64,000 bases of DNA from Novosphingobium clariflavum (GCF_026420865.1 NZ_JAPCWC010000001.1:372001-436000); one strand, 5' to 3'; counted from the stretch's first letter, positions 27,968 through 36,809 are shown. Numbers and translations: made by a program. Notes: a model not told the origin generated them from the letters alone.

Positions 27968-29500
27968 TCACACCCACATCCGGTCGAAACGCCAGGTCGG
28001 GAAGTGCGAGCGTTCCGCCTTGATCCCGCCTACGCGGGGCCCCACCCCGTCCAGCGTATTGGCGAAGCCCCAGATCAGCAGGCCGCCGCTGTCGTGCTGG
28101 ATGCGCTGCATCTGGTGGACCAGTTGTGCGCGCGAGGCCAAGTCCGGCTCGGCCAGGGCCTGCCCGAACAGTTTGGTGAAGGCCGGGTCGTGGAAATTGG
28201 TCTTGTTCGCGGCCGCGCTGGGCGCGTCGATGTGCAGCGCGGTCGACAGCCATGGCACCCCCAGCGTGCCGCCGCTGCTGATCGCCCAGCTCGTTTTCGC
28301 CGGGCCCGCGAAAGTTGCCGCATCGACCTGCCTGAGCTTCAGTTCGATGCCGACCCGCTTGGCCTGTTCGGCCAAGACCAGCGCGGGCGCGACATTGAGA
28401 GGGCCGACAACCAGTTCGCTGCGCAGCCCCTCCTGCCCGGCCTGTTTCAGCAGGCTGCGCGCCTGATCCAGATCCTGCTTGCGCTGGGCAATCGCGTGAT
28501 CGAAAGTCGGATCCTGCGGGGCATAGAGATCGTTCGCCACGCGCCCTTCCCCCTGAAGCGCGCGGCGCACCAGTTCGTCGCGATCGGCCAGCAGGCGGAA
28601 GGCCTGCCGCACCCGCACATCGGCAAAGGGACCGGCCTTCGTGTTCATGTCGAACGACTGCCAGCCGTTGGTCTGGGACACGAGAATGCGCGCCCGGCTG
28701 TCCCGCCGTACCAGCCCGGCCTGTTCGGGCAGGATGGCGTTGGCCAGATCGATCTGCCCCGCCAGCAGCGCGGCGATGCGGGCGGTCTGATCCTTGAACT
28801 CGATGATTTCCAGTTCGTCGGGATAGGGGCGGCCCGACTTGAAATAGCTATCGAAGCGCTTGAACGTGGCGCGCTGGCCGGGCTCGAACCGATCGATCCG
28901 ATAGGGGCCAGCGCCGATCGGGTTGGTCACCGGATGATAGTCCGTCGGCACGATGCCGCCGAAGTTCGTCCAGGTTTCCGGCAGGGCGACGAAGCCATGC
29001 CCCTCCCGGATCGGGATACGCACGGTACGCGCGTCCAGCTTGGTCACCCCATCGCGATCGACCGGGGAAACCAGCGCACCGTAGGGCGATGCCAGTTGCG
29101 GATCGGTGATGCGCCGGATCGAGAACAGCACGTCGTCCGCCGTGATCGACTTGCCGTTATGGAACTCCAGCCCCGGTTTCAGGCGGATGTCCCAGGCACT
29201 GGCATTGCGGTTCGGCTCCACCGATTCCGCCAGCGCCAGTTGGGGCATCATGTCGTCATCCCACTCCCACAGCTTGGCATACATCGCAAAGCCGCGGATC
29301 GTGCTGCCCAGTCCGAGCGGCTTGTGCGCGTCAAGGTTGCCGGAGCGTTCGCCGTCCAGAATGCCCAGCCGCAGCTTGCCGCCGCGCCTGGGCTGTGCCG
29401 GCGCCTCGCTCGCGCTTTCACTCCGCCGCCCACAGCCGGACAGCAGCAGCGCCGCGCCCGCCGCGCCGCCGATCAGGCCGCGCCTGGTAAGACCGTCCAT
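27968..29500 (-). CDS. Peptide-type ABC importer substrate-binding lipoprotein 1
   Basis: This 510-residue SBP_bac_5 (DppA/OppA-type) protein has a twin-arginine-like signal (TRRGLIGGAAGAALLLSGC) ending in a lipobox, so it is a membrane-anchored periplasmic binder. Core motifs include RLKPGLEFHNGKSITADDV and NPIGAGPYRIDRF. It shares extended blocks (NLDAHKPLGLGS, GGLLIWGFAN) with the lipoprotein at 31581-33140. It lies in an operon behind an LLM monooxygenase and probably feeds the DppBC-type permease encoded downstream. Confidence 0.9.
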   Translation of the reverse strand: MDGLTRRGLIGGAAGAALLLSGCGRRSESASEAPAQPRRGGKLRLGILDGERSGNLDAHKPLGLGSTIRGFAMYAKLWEWDDDMMPQLALAESVEPNRNASAWDIRLKPGLEFHNGKSITADDVLFSIRRITDPQLASPYGALVSPVDRDGVTKLDARTVRIPIREGHGFVALPETWTNFGGIVPTDYHPVTNPIGAGPYRIDRFEPGQRATFKRFDSYFKSGRPYPDELEIIEFKDQTARIAALLAGQIDLANAILPEQAGLVRRDSRARILVSQTNGWQSFDMNTKAGPFADVRVRQAFRLLADRDELVRRALQGEGRVANDLYAPQDPTFDHAIAQRKQDLDQARSLLKQAGQEGLRSELVVGPLNVAPALVLAEQAKRVGIELKLRQVDAATFAGPAKTSWAISSGGTLGVPWLSTALHIDAPSAAANKTNFHDPAFTKLFGQALAEPDLASRAQLVHQMQRIQHDSGGLLIWGFANTLDGVGPRVGGIKAERSHFPTWRFDRMWV

Positions 29501-29511
29501 CACGCCGCCCC

Positions 29512-30750
29512 TCACCCGTTGCCGCGCGCGGCAAGGCCGCCGCCCGAAACCAGCGGAACCGCCTGCTCGCCATCCCCCTCTCCCGCATTGCCGATTGCCG
29601 ACACCAGCTTCGGCGCGCGGAAGCGCGGCAGGACGTGCTCTCCCAGGCGATAGATTTCCTCCAGATGCGGATAGCCGTTGATGAAGAACCACGAGAGCCC
29701 GAGATCGGCGAACTGGCGAATCTTGGCGGCGACGTTCTCGTAGCTGCCAACGAATGCGAAGCCCGGCGGGATGCCGATGTAACCGAACCCGCCCCACAGA
29801 TGCGGCTCCACGAACAGATCGTCGAAGTCGGCCACCTCCCGGCCGTTGTAGCGCTCGAAGCGGGCGCGGTTGGTATCGGACATCTGGGTGGAGCGAACCG
29901 CCGCCGCCTTCACGGTGCCTGCACGCACGCCCTCGTCGAAGAAGCGCTTGGCTTCGGCATAAGCGGCTTCGTCGGTCTCGCGGGCAATGGCGTCCACGGA
30001 GACGCCGAAGCGGATATGATCGGCGCGGCCGTACTTCGCCGCGCGCGCCTTCACATCGGCGATGTTGCGCGCGACGTGATCAGGCGATTCCGCAAGGACC
30101 AGATAGTAATCGGCATGCTTGGCCGCCAGTTCCTTGGCGCCATCGCTGGTGCCGGCCGAGCATATCGTCGGGATCGGTGCCCGCGCCAGCGGACCGCGCA
30201 GGCCGCCGCCGTTCGCCTCGTAGTAGCGGCCCTTGTAGTGGAAGCTCTCGTTCGCCCAGAACCCCTTCACCAGATCGAGGAACTCGATGGCGCGGACATA
30301 GCGCTCGTCATGCGGCAACGGTTCGCCATTGGCGCGCAGCAATCCATCCGAACCGCCCTGGATCACGTTCCAGACAAGCCGGCCGCCGCTGATCCGCTGG
30401 AAACTCGCGGCCATCTGCGTCGCCTGCCAGGGGCTGAAATGGCCGGGGTGAAATGCATCGACAAAGCGCAGCCGCTTCGTTTCGCGCGCCAGTGCGGCCG
30501 ATACGATCCACGGCTCATCCCCGAACGGCGCATTGACCAGCAGCGCGCCGGAAAATCCGTTGATCTCTGCCGCGCGGGCGACTTGGGAGAGGTAGTCCAC
30601 ATAGGCGAAATCATCGCCCACCTCGGACGAGGAAACCGCCCCGGTGCTGGCGTGCGGCTGCCGGTTCCAGTCGCCGCGATTGCGGTTGTCACCGGGAATA
30701 TATTGCGTTTCGCCGTGAAGCGGCAGGCGTGCGAAGAACTCGATGGTCAT
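29512..30750 (-). CDS. LLM-class flavin monooxygenase (SsuD-like), group C
   Basis: This 412-residue SsuD-superfamily protein has an N-terminal IEFFARLPLHGETQYIPGDN, then NRGDW, a feature shared with the proteins at 48836 and 50004. The C-terminal signature VGSYENVAAKIRQFADLGLS and NGYPHLEEIYRLGEHVLP are SsuD-like. It ends with a Gly/Ala-rich tail that may be partly non-native. It is the first gene after the minus-strand sigma-54 promoter at 30781-30796 and precedes the binding-protein gene by 11 bp. Confidence 0.88.
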   Translation of the reverse strand: MTIEFFARLPLHGETQYIPGDNRNRGDWNRQPHASTGAVSSSEVGDDFAYVDYLSQVARAAEINGFSGALLVNAPFGDEPWIVSAALARETKRLRFVDAFHPGHFSPWQATQMAASFQRISGGRLVWNVIQGGSDGLLRANGEPLPHDERYVRAIEFLDLVKGFWANESFHYKGRYYEANGGGLRGPLARAPIPTICSAGTSDGAKELAAKHADYYLVLAESPDHVARNIADVKARAAKYGRADHIRFGVSVDAIARETDEAAYAEAKRFFDEGVRAGTVKAAAVRSTQMSDTNRARFERYNGREVADFDDLFVEPHLWGGFGYIGIPPGFAFVGSYENVAAKIRQFADLGLSWFFINGYPHLEEIYRLGEHVLPRFRAPKLVSAIGNAGEGDGEQAVPLVSGGGLAARGNG

Positions 30751-30780
30751 GGCGGCACTCCAAGATGTGCCACCTTCCAA

Positions 30781-30796
30781 AGCAGTAACCGTGCCA
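30781..30796 (-). promoter_or_regulatory. Sigma-54-like promoter of the 30750-27968 operon
   Basis: On the minus strand the sequence is TGGCACGGTTACTGCT: a perfect -24 element and a -12 of CTGCT, one base from consensus. It sits 31 bp before the LLM start codon. Confidence 0.75.
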
Positions 30797-30870
30797 ATCC
30801 TGAAAATCATCCCAAAACTCGGGGATTCCCGCATGAAAACCGGCCCGAATTGCGCGGAAATCACCAGCAT

Positions 30871-30888
30871 CTGCGCAACCCCGCGCAG
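30871..30888. promoter_or_regulatory. Palindromic activator site
   Basis: CTGCGCAACCCCGCGCAG keeps both CTGCGC half-sites of the motif at 27921-27938 in the same spacing, and lies 75 bp upstream of the minus-strand sigma-54 promoter. Confidence 0.65.
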
Positions 30889-31446
30889 TGGCGGCGAACG
30901 GCGCGAAAAAATCGCCGGACACGGCACATCACCCGCTGGCGAGCGCGGGATAACGCCGGAGGAAATACGCAGCCGAGGGAGAAAATCGGGCCGGCGTCGG
31001 AAGCGTCCTTGCGGAGCGCGGGAGGGTCGTCCGTCGTCACTTGCGAATGGCCGGATAGCGACGGGCAGTCCGGCGCGGCCTTAGGGTCAGGACCTGTTGC
31101 TTGGCCGAAGCAAGCGGGCTCGCGTCGGGCATCGGCCAGGGGACATCCGGGAAAGTCCAACCGGCTGAAAGGCGGACCGGGCCGGAGCCACGATGAACAG
31201 GTCCGGGTATATTGGACGCATCGATTGCGCGATCGCGGCTTTGCCCGCGTCCCCGCCCTCGGCGCCGACCCGATGGACCGCTTTTCCAAGTGCCTGGCCA
31301 GAGCGCAATTGGGAAAACGGATACACATAAACTAACCTATTTGGTTATATTTGTCAAGCCGGTGCTGCACCAAACCGAACATCGCCGCTGAGAACCGCGC
31401 AGCGCTGCCGTTCCCGCCACACCCAAAAATCCGCAAATTCCGCGCT

Positions 31447-31462
31447 TGGCACGCCCCTTGCT
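31447..31462 (+). promoter_or_regulatory. Sigma-54 promoter of the 31501-34930 operon
   Basis: TGGCACGCCCCTTGCT is a full consensus match. The predicted transcript would start near 31473 and begin with a short leader frame. An identical 16-mer lies at 52382-52397. Confidence 0.88.
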
Positions 31463-31500
31463 CCCTCCCCTTCGCACCATCCTGCAAGGAGAGCCTTCCC

Positions 31501-31584
31501 ATGTCGTCCGCCGCATCATCGCCCGCTATCGCCAGATCCGTGTCCCGGCCGCGAGATGGCGTGTGCGCAGAGGCAGCGCTGTGA
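31501..31584 (+). CDS. 27-residue leader peptide coupled to the binding-protein gene
   Basis: A small frame encodes MSSAASSPAIARSVSRPRDG followed by VCAEAAL. It has a strong Shine-Dalgarno (aaggagag, 31486-31493) at ideal spacing, whereas the next gene has none of its own. Its TGA overlaps the GTG start of the binding-protein gene (GTGA at 31581-31584). This suggests translational coupling or a sensory leader. The single Cys and several Ser codons are compatible with a sulfur-amino-acid readout, but that is speculation. No homology is recognised. Confidence 0.5.
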   Translation: MSSAASSPAIARSVSRPRDGVCAEAAL

Positions 31585-33140
31585 CCGACCAGTCACGGCG
31601 CTCGTTCCTGACGCGCGGGGCGGCACTGTCTGGCGGCCTGCTGTCCACGGGACTGCTTTCGAGCTGCGGCGCCGACAAGCCCGGAACCAGCGCTTCCGGC
31701 GGCGCGCCCAGTCGGGGCGGCAAGGCCCGGATCGCGATCATCGCGGGTGCGCAGACCGGCAATCTCGATGCGCACAAGCCGCTCGGCACCGGGTCTTTCC
31801 GGGGCTGGGCGCTCTACAGCAAGTTGTGGGAATGGAACCGGCAGGCCAATCCCGGCCTTGCCCTTGCCGATTTCGCCGAAGTGAACGGCGATGCCACCGA
31901 ATGGACGATCCGCCTGAAGAAAGGGCTGGAATTCCATCACGGCAAGTCGATCACGGCCGAGGACGTCGTGTTCTCGATCCGGCGGCTGACCGATCCCCGG
32001 CTCGCCTCGCCCTACGGTTCCTATCTGCCTTCGCTGCGGCGCGGCGATGTCCGCGCGCTCGATCCATTGACGGTCCGGATTCCCTTCGATCAGGGCCAAG
32101 GACTTGCCGCCCTGCCCGAACTCTGGATGAGCTGGGGCGGCATCGTGCCGACCGACTACGATCCGGTGAACAATCCGGTGGGCGCCGGCCCCTATCGGCT
32201 GAAGAGTTTCACCCCCGGCCAGCGATCCGTCTTCAGCCGGTTCGAAAACTACTACAAGCCCGGCCAGCCCTACCTCGACGAAGTGGAGATCATCGACTTC
32301 AAGGACCCCATCGCCCGGCTTCAGGCGATGCAGACCGGGCAAGTGGACATTGCGCCGACGATCGGCTTCGAACAGCTGGCATTCTTCCGCTCTTCCGATC
32401 ACTTTCGCGTCGTCTCTTCCGAAACCGATGCCTGGCACGGCTTCGCGATGAACCTGTCGAAAGCCCCGTTCGACGATCCCCGCGTTGCGGCGGCTTTCCG
32501 CCTGATCGCCGACCGGCCGGAACTGGTGAAGCGCGTGCTGCATGGGCAGGGCCGCGTGGCGAACGACCTCTACTCGCCCAGCGACCCTACCTTCAACCAT
32601 GCCATTCCCCAGCGCCGGCGCGATCTGGCCGAAGCCCGCAGCCTGCTCCGTTCCGCCGGACATGCCGGCGGATTGACCGTCGAACTCGTCACCACGGCGG
32701 GCGCGGGGGGCAATGCCGCCATCGTCTTTGCCGAACAGGCGCGCGAGGCAGGGGTCGACGTAAAGATCAGGCTGGTCGACGATTCCATTTTCAACGGACC
32801 TGACAAGAACAACTGGACCTTCAGCACCCTGGTCGGCGTGTCGCGCCCGTTCCTGCTGACATTGCAGCAGCATGACGGGCCGCGCTCAGCCGGCAACCGC
32901 ACGCATTTCAACGATGCCGAATTCACCCGGCTGGTCACCGCGGCCGCAGCACAGCCCGACGTCGAAAAGCGCAAGGCCCTCGTCGGTGAAGCGCAGCGCA
33001 TCCAGCATGAACGCGGCGGGCTGCTGATCTGGGGCTTCGCGAACAACGAGGATGCCTCATCCAGCCTGATCGGCGGCGTCACCCCGGACCGGACCGCCTT
33101 TTCCGCCTGGCGCACCGATGCGCTGTGGCGCCGGACCTGA
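31581..33140 (+). CDS. Peptide-type ABC importer substrate-binding lipoprotein 2
   Basis: This 519-residue SBP_bac_5 protein has a GTG start and the signal SRRSFLTRGAALSG...LLSSC, a twin-arginine-like lipoprotein signal. It shares the blocks NLDAHKPLGTGS, KKGLEFHHGKSITAEDV, VGAGPYRLKSF and GGLLIWGFANN with the minus-strand paralog at 27968-29500. No permease or ATPase gene accompanies it, so it probably docks on the DppBC/fused-ATPase importer at 17165-20987. It starts an operon with a DszB-like gene and a class II aldolase-like gene. Confidence 0.9.
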   Translation: MTDQSRRSFLTRGAALSGGLLSTGLLSSCGADKPGTSASGGAPSRGGKARIAIIAGAQTGNLDAHKPLGTGSFRGWALYSKLWEWNRQANPGLALADFAEVNGDATEWTIRLKKGLEFHHGKSITAEDVVFSIRRLTDPRLASPYGSYLPSLRRGDVRALDPLTVRIPFDQGQGLAALPELWMSWGGIVPTDYDPVNNPVGAGPYRLKSFTPGQRSVFSRFENYYKPGQPYLDEVEIIDFKDPIARLQAMQTGQVDIAPTIGFEQLAFFRSSDHFRVVSSETDAWHGFAMNLSKAPFDDPRVAAAFRLIADRPELVKRVLHGQGRVANDLYSPSDPTFNHAIPQRRRDLAEARSLLRSAGHAGGLTVELVTTAGAGGNAAIVFAEQAREAGVDVKIRLVDDSIFNGPDKNNWTFSTLVGVSRPFLLTLQQHDGPRSAGNRTHFNDAEFTRLVTAAAAQPDVEKRKALVGEAQRIQHERGGLLIWGFANNEDASSSLIGGVTPDRTAFSAWRTDALWRRT

Positions 33141-33196
33141 GCCATCCCCCCCTGGCCCATTCCCCCCCCTGGCCCATTCAACCAAGGAGCCTTCAG

Positions 33197-34237
33197 ATGA
33201 GCGATACCGAAATCTGGTTTACCCGCTGCGGCGGCGCGACGGCATCCACTATCGCGATCCAGGAGAACTTCCTGCATGACGCATTCGCCGATAATGGCGT
33301 GATCCTGCGATCGCTCCAGGAATCGAACGACAGCGCAGTGCGCGAAAGCCATTTCGACCATTCGATCCCCGCAATGTTCCGCGAAGGCGGCAACATTCCC
33401 CCGATCTGGGCACGGGCCAAAGGCGCCGATACCGTGGTGCTGGCGATCAGCTGGGTCGATGAGTTCCAGTCCATCGTCGTGCGTGGGGACAGCGGCATCC
33501 GCTCACTGGCCGAACTGCGCGGCAAGCGGCTGGCGGTGCCTCTCTACGCAGGCATTTCCATCGATTTCCAGCGCGGCGCGAATTTCCACGGGTTCGCCAG
33601 CGGCCTTTCCCTCGCCGGTCTGAGCGCCGGGGACGTGACCTTCGTGGACGTGCCGGTGGAACGCGGCAATACCAGCACCAGCGGCGGCAACGGCGGCAGG
33701 GAGTCCGGCGCCGCCGAGCTTGAGGCGCTGTTCGACGGGCGCGTCGATGCCGTGTTCCTGCGCCAGTCCTCCGGCCTGCGGCTGTTCAACGAACATGCCG
33801 AACGCCTGCGTGAACTCGTGCGGCTGACCGATCAGCCCGATCCGCTCCACCGCATCAACAACGGCACACCGCGCCCGCTGACCGTGCATCGCAGCTTCCT
33901 TGCCGAACACCGCGATCTGGTGGTGCGCTACATCGCCGCACTGATCCGCGCGGCGGACTGGGCAGAGGCCAATCCGGGCGCCGCGCTCGATGCCCTCACC
34001 CGCGAGGATGGCCGTTCCGACCGGCGGACGATTGCGGCGACTTTCCCGAACTACGCCACCAGCCTGCATCCGAAACTGACCGAGGACTATATCGCCGGGC
34101 TGTCCGCGCAGAAGGATTTCCTGCGCGACTGGGGCTTTCTGGAAGCGGATTTCGACGTGGCCGAGTGGATCGATCGCGGCCCGCTGGAAGAAGCCGCTGC
34201 GCTGGTCGCCGCCGAAACGCGCGTTGCGGCCGAGTAA
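33197..34237 (+). CDS. DszB-like sulfinate desulfinase, divergent (copy 3)
   Basis: This 346-residue member of the DszB-like family keeps Cys11 (FTRCGGATAST) but replaces the Pro-Val-Pro that follows it with Gly-Gly-Ala. The His-x9-Arg-x-Gly-Gly motif is intact (SHFDHSIPAMFREGGN), as is the family block RINNGTPRPLTVHRSFL. A Ser/Thr/Gly-rich insertion lies near residues 155-170. There is no signal peptide. It starts at an ATG after aaggag. The altered nucleophile loop suggests a different sulfinate substrate from copies 1 and 5. Confidence 0.78.
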   Translation: MSDTEIWFTRCGGATASTIAIQENFLHDAFADNGVILRSLQESNDSAVRESHFDHSIPAMFREGGNIPPIWARAKGADTVVLAISWVDEFQSIVVRGDSGIRSLAELRGKRLAVPLYAGISIDFQRGANFHGFASGLSLAGLSAGDVTFVDVPVERGNTSTSGGNGGRESGAAELEALFDGRVDAVFLRQSSGLRLFNEHAERLRELVRLTDQPDPLHRINNGTPRPLTVHRSFLAEHRDLVVRYIAALIRAADWAEANPGAALDALTREDGRSDRRTIAATFPNYATSLHPKLTEDYIAGLSAQKDFLRDWGFLEADFDVAEWIDRGPLEEAAALVAAETRVAAE

Positions 34238-34249
34238 GGAGGCACAGCC

Positions 34250-34930
34250 ATGCCCAAGACCGCCGACGCCGAACTGGCCGACTATATCGCCAAGGCGCGT
34301 GACGATGCCGCCCATGCCTTCCAATTCCTGAAGGACAGCGGCACGCTGACCGCCAGCCTGATCTTCAACATCGCCCACCGCGTACCGGGGCGCGATCTGC
34401 TGCTCGCCATCCGCTTTCCCGCGCCATGGTCGCGCGATGCGCAGATCAAAGTCACGACCACGCCGTTTTCGGAGCACCCGGATTCCGTCCTCAATGAAGA
34501 ACGACTGGGGGCGGACACGCTGATCCATGCGCATACGCCGCACCTTGCGGCATGGTCGCTGGCGCACAAACCCTTCCCGATCCTCTACGTCGCCGCGCAG
34601 CGCCACCTGCTTGCGCGGGAGATACCCAACCATCTCGAACGCCGCGTCAGCGTGCTCGACACGATCCGCCAGCGGCTGGACGCCTATCCCGATCTGGCGC
34701 CGCCACCCGGCCTGCTGGAAAGCAATGGCGGGGCGAACTTCTGGGGCAAGGGCATTGTCGAAACGGCGCAGTTGATCCTGCTGATCGAGGAATCCGCACG
34801 TTTGCAGGCGATCGCCGCGCAGATCGGCGGCGCGCAGACGTACACCGAAGGCGCGCTGGACCTGCAATGGAAGCGGACCGGACTGCTGGAGCAAGGCCGC
34901 TCCTACACCCGCGAATTCGCGCCCGTCTAA
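34250..34930 (+). CDS. Class II aldolase/adducin family protein (copy 2)
   Basis: This 226-residue paralog of the 22275-23045 protein has the His-x-His block LIHAHTPHLAAW, then LAREIPNHLERR, LLESNGGANFWG and GGAQTYTEGALDLQWK. It follows the desulfinase gene by 12 bp with its own aaggagg. The repeated pairing of this family with DszB-like genes (twice in this window) suggests a shared pathway step. The reaction is unknown. It lacks about 30 N-terminal residues present in copy 1. Confidence 0.8.
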   Translation: MPKTADAELADYIAKARDDAAHAFQFLKDSGTLTASLIFNIAHRVPGRDLLLAIRFPAPWSRDAQIKVTTTPFSEHPDSVLNEERLGADTLIHAHTPHLAAWSLAHKPFPILYVAAQRHLLAREIPNHLERRVSVLDTIRQRLDAYPDLAPPPGLLESNGGANFWGKGIVETAQLILLIEESARLQAIAAQIGGAQTYTEGALDLQWKRTGLLEQGRSYTREFAPV

Positions 34931-34982
34931 AAAATTTGACCCAACTGGCCGGCCTGTCCGGGGGCAGCAGGCCCGGCCCGCA

Positions 34983-35018
34983 GGAAGGGCCGCCGCGATG
35001 AACGCAGGCGGCCCTTCC
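34983..35018. terminator. Hairpin terminator between convergent genes
   Basis: The arms ggaagggccgcc (34983-34994) and ggcggcccttcc (35007-35018) are perfectly complementary with a 12-nt loop. It lies between the aldolase-like and nitroreductase genes. Confidence 0.65.
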
Positions 35019-35025
35019 CGCAAAG

Positions 35026-35613
35026 TCACAGAACCTGAACCGCCTCCTCGAAAGCAAGCCGGGGGCCGCGTTCGCGCATTTCGCTGCGATCCCCGTAACC
35101 CAGATTGAGGACGAGTAGAGAGCGGAGCCGCCCATCCGGGAAGAACGCCCGGTCCAGCGCAGCCCCGTCGAAGCCAGTCATCGGGCCGGCGTCCAGTCCC
35201 AAAGCGCGCGCTGCCACGATCAGGAATGCAGCCTGCAGGGTGGCATTGAACACGCCTGCGGACCGGATGCGCTCCTCCTCCACGAAGAACGCGCTGACAT
35301 CGCGGCCGGGCAGCAGCGCCGGCAGATGTTCGAAGAAGCGGCTGTCCCAGGCGACGATCACGTTGAGCGGCGCCGCCAGCGTCTTTTCGCGGTTGCTGCT
35401 GGATAATGCCGGAGCAAGCCGGGCCTTGGCCTCTTCGCTGCGCACGAAGACATAGCGCGCGGGCTGGGCATTGAACCCGGTCGGCGCCAGCTTGGTCAGT
35501 TCGTAGAGCTCGCGCAGGGTTGCATCATCGACGGCGCGATCGACGAAGCGGTGGTTGCTGCGCGCAGCGCCGAATATCTGGTCCAGGGCTTCGGCGGGAA
35601 CAGTCGTGGTCAT
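35026..35613 (-). CDS. Nitroreductase-family protein (RutE/HadB-like)
   Basis: This 195-residue FMN-dependent nitroreductase-fold protein resembles the RutE subgroup (NHRFVDRAVDDATLRELYEL, APTGFNAQPARYVFV, VLNLGYGD). RutE is assigned as a malonic semialdehyde reductase. It overlaps the LLM monooxygenase gene upstream by four bases, and no SsuE/MsuE-type NAD(P)H:FMN reductase is seen in the window. A role in supplying reduced FMN to the LLM enzymes is thus possible but unproven. No signal peptide. Confidence 0.82.
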   Translation of the reverse strand: MTTTVPAEALDQIFGAARSNHRFVDRAVDDATLRELYELTKLAPTGFNAQPARYVFVRSEEAKARLAPALSSSNREKTLAAPLNVIVAWDSRFFEHLPALLPGRDVSAFFVEEERIRSAGVFNATLQAAFLIVAARALGLDAGPMTGFDGAALDRAFFPDGRLRSLLVLNLGYGDRSEMRERGPRLAFEEAVQVL

Positions 35614-36809
35614 GGCTGCGGCTCCTTCAGGCTGGCGGGAACGAACGAACGCGCGCGGCGCGCATTGAGCAGCGGCACATCGAAGCCGTGATCGAGATCG
35701 AGCAGCGGGAACAGCAGATGCGCCACGCGGTGCGCTTCCTCGATCAGCGGCCAGCCGGACAGGATGAACGACTTCGCCCCCTGCGCCTCGAACTCGCGTA
35801 TGCGCGCCGCAACGTTCTCCGCGCTGCCGACCAGCGTGGTGCCGGCGCCGGGGCCGAGCAGTCCGAAGCCGTGCAGCGCGGGACCGGTCCAGATGTTCGG
35901 ATAGATCTCGTAATCGCGCGCCTTCGGCAGGCGTCCGGCGCGGATCGCATCGAGATTGCGGTTTATCCGTTCGTCCGGGCTGCGATAGGTTTCCAGCGTT
36001 TCGCCCGGCGGGAGCTGCCGCCGCAGCGACTGGTGCGCGTAGTCGAGCGAGGTCTGGTCGACCAGCCACTGTGCATAGTCCCAGGCTTCCTCCTCCGTCT
36101 CGCGCACGATGATCTGGAGACGGGTGCCATATTCCAGCGAGCGGCCGAGCTTCGCCGCCTCTGCGCCCACCCGGCGGAACTTGTCGCCCAGGCGCTGGGG
36201 CGTATCCGCAAAGCTGAGATACGTGTCGAGAAGCTGCACCGAATGGGCCACGCCCGGCGCCGACGTGCCTGCGCCCCACAGCGACACCGGTTCGCGCTCC
36301 GCCCCCGCATGGGCAGGGCGATAGCCGCCCGGCGGCGGCGGTGCGAGCTGGATGTATTTGCCGTGGAAGCCTTCGGGCGCGCCGGAATAGGCATGCTTGA
36401 ACGCCCGCCAGTATTCCAGGCTGAAGTCATAGCGCTCGTCGTGCGCCAGGTGCATGCCATAGGCCTGCTGGGTCGCATCATTGCCGTTCACCGCGTTGAG
36501 CGCCAGCCGCCCGCCCGAGAACGTGTTGATGGTGAGCGCGATCTGCGCGAGTTTCGCGGGCGAAAGCAGGCCCGGATGCACCGCGCCCAGGAACGTCATG
36601 CGGCGGGTGGCGGACAGCGTGGCCGCCGCCACCGTCAGCACGTCGTTCCCGCCATAGCCGGTGGCGAGCAGCGCCCCGTAATAGCCCAGCTTGTCGATCG
36701 TCGCGGCAAGCTGCTGAAGATGGTCGAAGCCGGTATCCCACCGCCCCTTCTCCTCCCACGGGACCACGCCATCGGGCGCGGTGAGATACCACAGAATCTT
36801 GACTGCCAT
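35610..36809 (-). CDS. LLM-class flavin monooxygenase (SsuD-like), group B
   Basis: This 399-residue paralog of the 21034-22251 enzyme has KILWYLTAPDGVVPWEEKGR at the N-terminus, LAHDERYDFSLEYW, GTRLQIIVRETEEEAWDYAQ and VGSAENVAARIREFEAQGA. It keeps the SsuD Arg but has Gln for the active-site His, as in its paralog, so the change is group-wide. It is co-transcribed with the nitroreductase gene from the sigma-54-like site at 36906-36921. Confidence 0.88.
   Translation of the reverse strand: MAVKILWYLTAPDGVVPWEEKGRWDTGFDHLQQLAATIDKLGYYGALLATGYGGNDVLTVAAATLSATRRMTFLGAVHPGLLSPAKLAQIALTINTFSGGRLALNAVNGNDATQQAYGMHLAHDERYDFSLEYWRAFKHAYSGAPEGFHGKYIQLAPPPPGGYRPAHAGAEREPVSLWGAGTSAPGVAHSVQLLDTYLSFADTPQRLGDKFRRVGAEAAKLGRSLEYGTRLQIIVRETEEEAWDYAQWLVDQTSLDYAHQSLRRQLPPGETLETYRSPDERINRNLDAIRAGRLPKARDYEIYPNIWTGPALHGFGLLGPGAGTTLVGSAENVAARIREFEAQGAKSFILSGWPLIEEAHRVAHLLFPLLDLDHGFDVPLLNARRARSFVPASLKEPQP

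Larger units (their letters stand above)
30751..31446. other. Divergent regulatory region between two binding-protein operons
   Basis: There is no supported gene in this nearly 700-bp gap; open frames here are shadows. It contains the minus-strand sigma-54 site at 30781-30796, the palindromic activator site at 30871-30888 and, at its right end, the plus-strand sigma-54 site. The middle (about 30900-31380) shows no feature I can name. Confidence 0.5.

Noticed and set aside
29635..31335. Long plus-strand open frame opposite the LLM gene
   Set aside because: It is an antisense shadow of the LLM coding sequence in high-GC DNA; the composition is Arg-rich and without motifs.
33145..33180. Duplicated ccccctggcccattc before the desulfinase gene
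   Set aside because: It is a simple short tandem duplication in a 56-bp gap; no regulatory meaning is evident.
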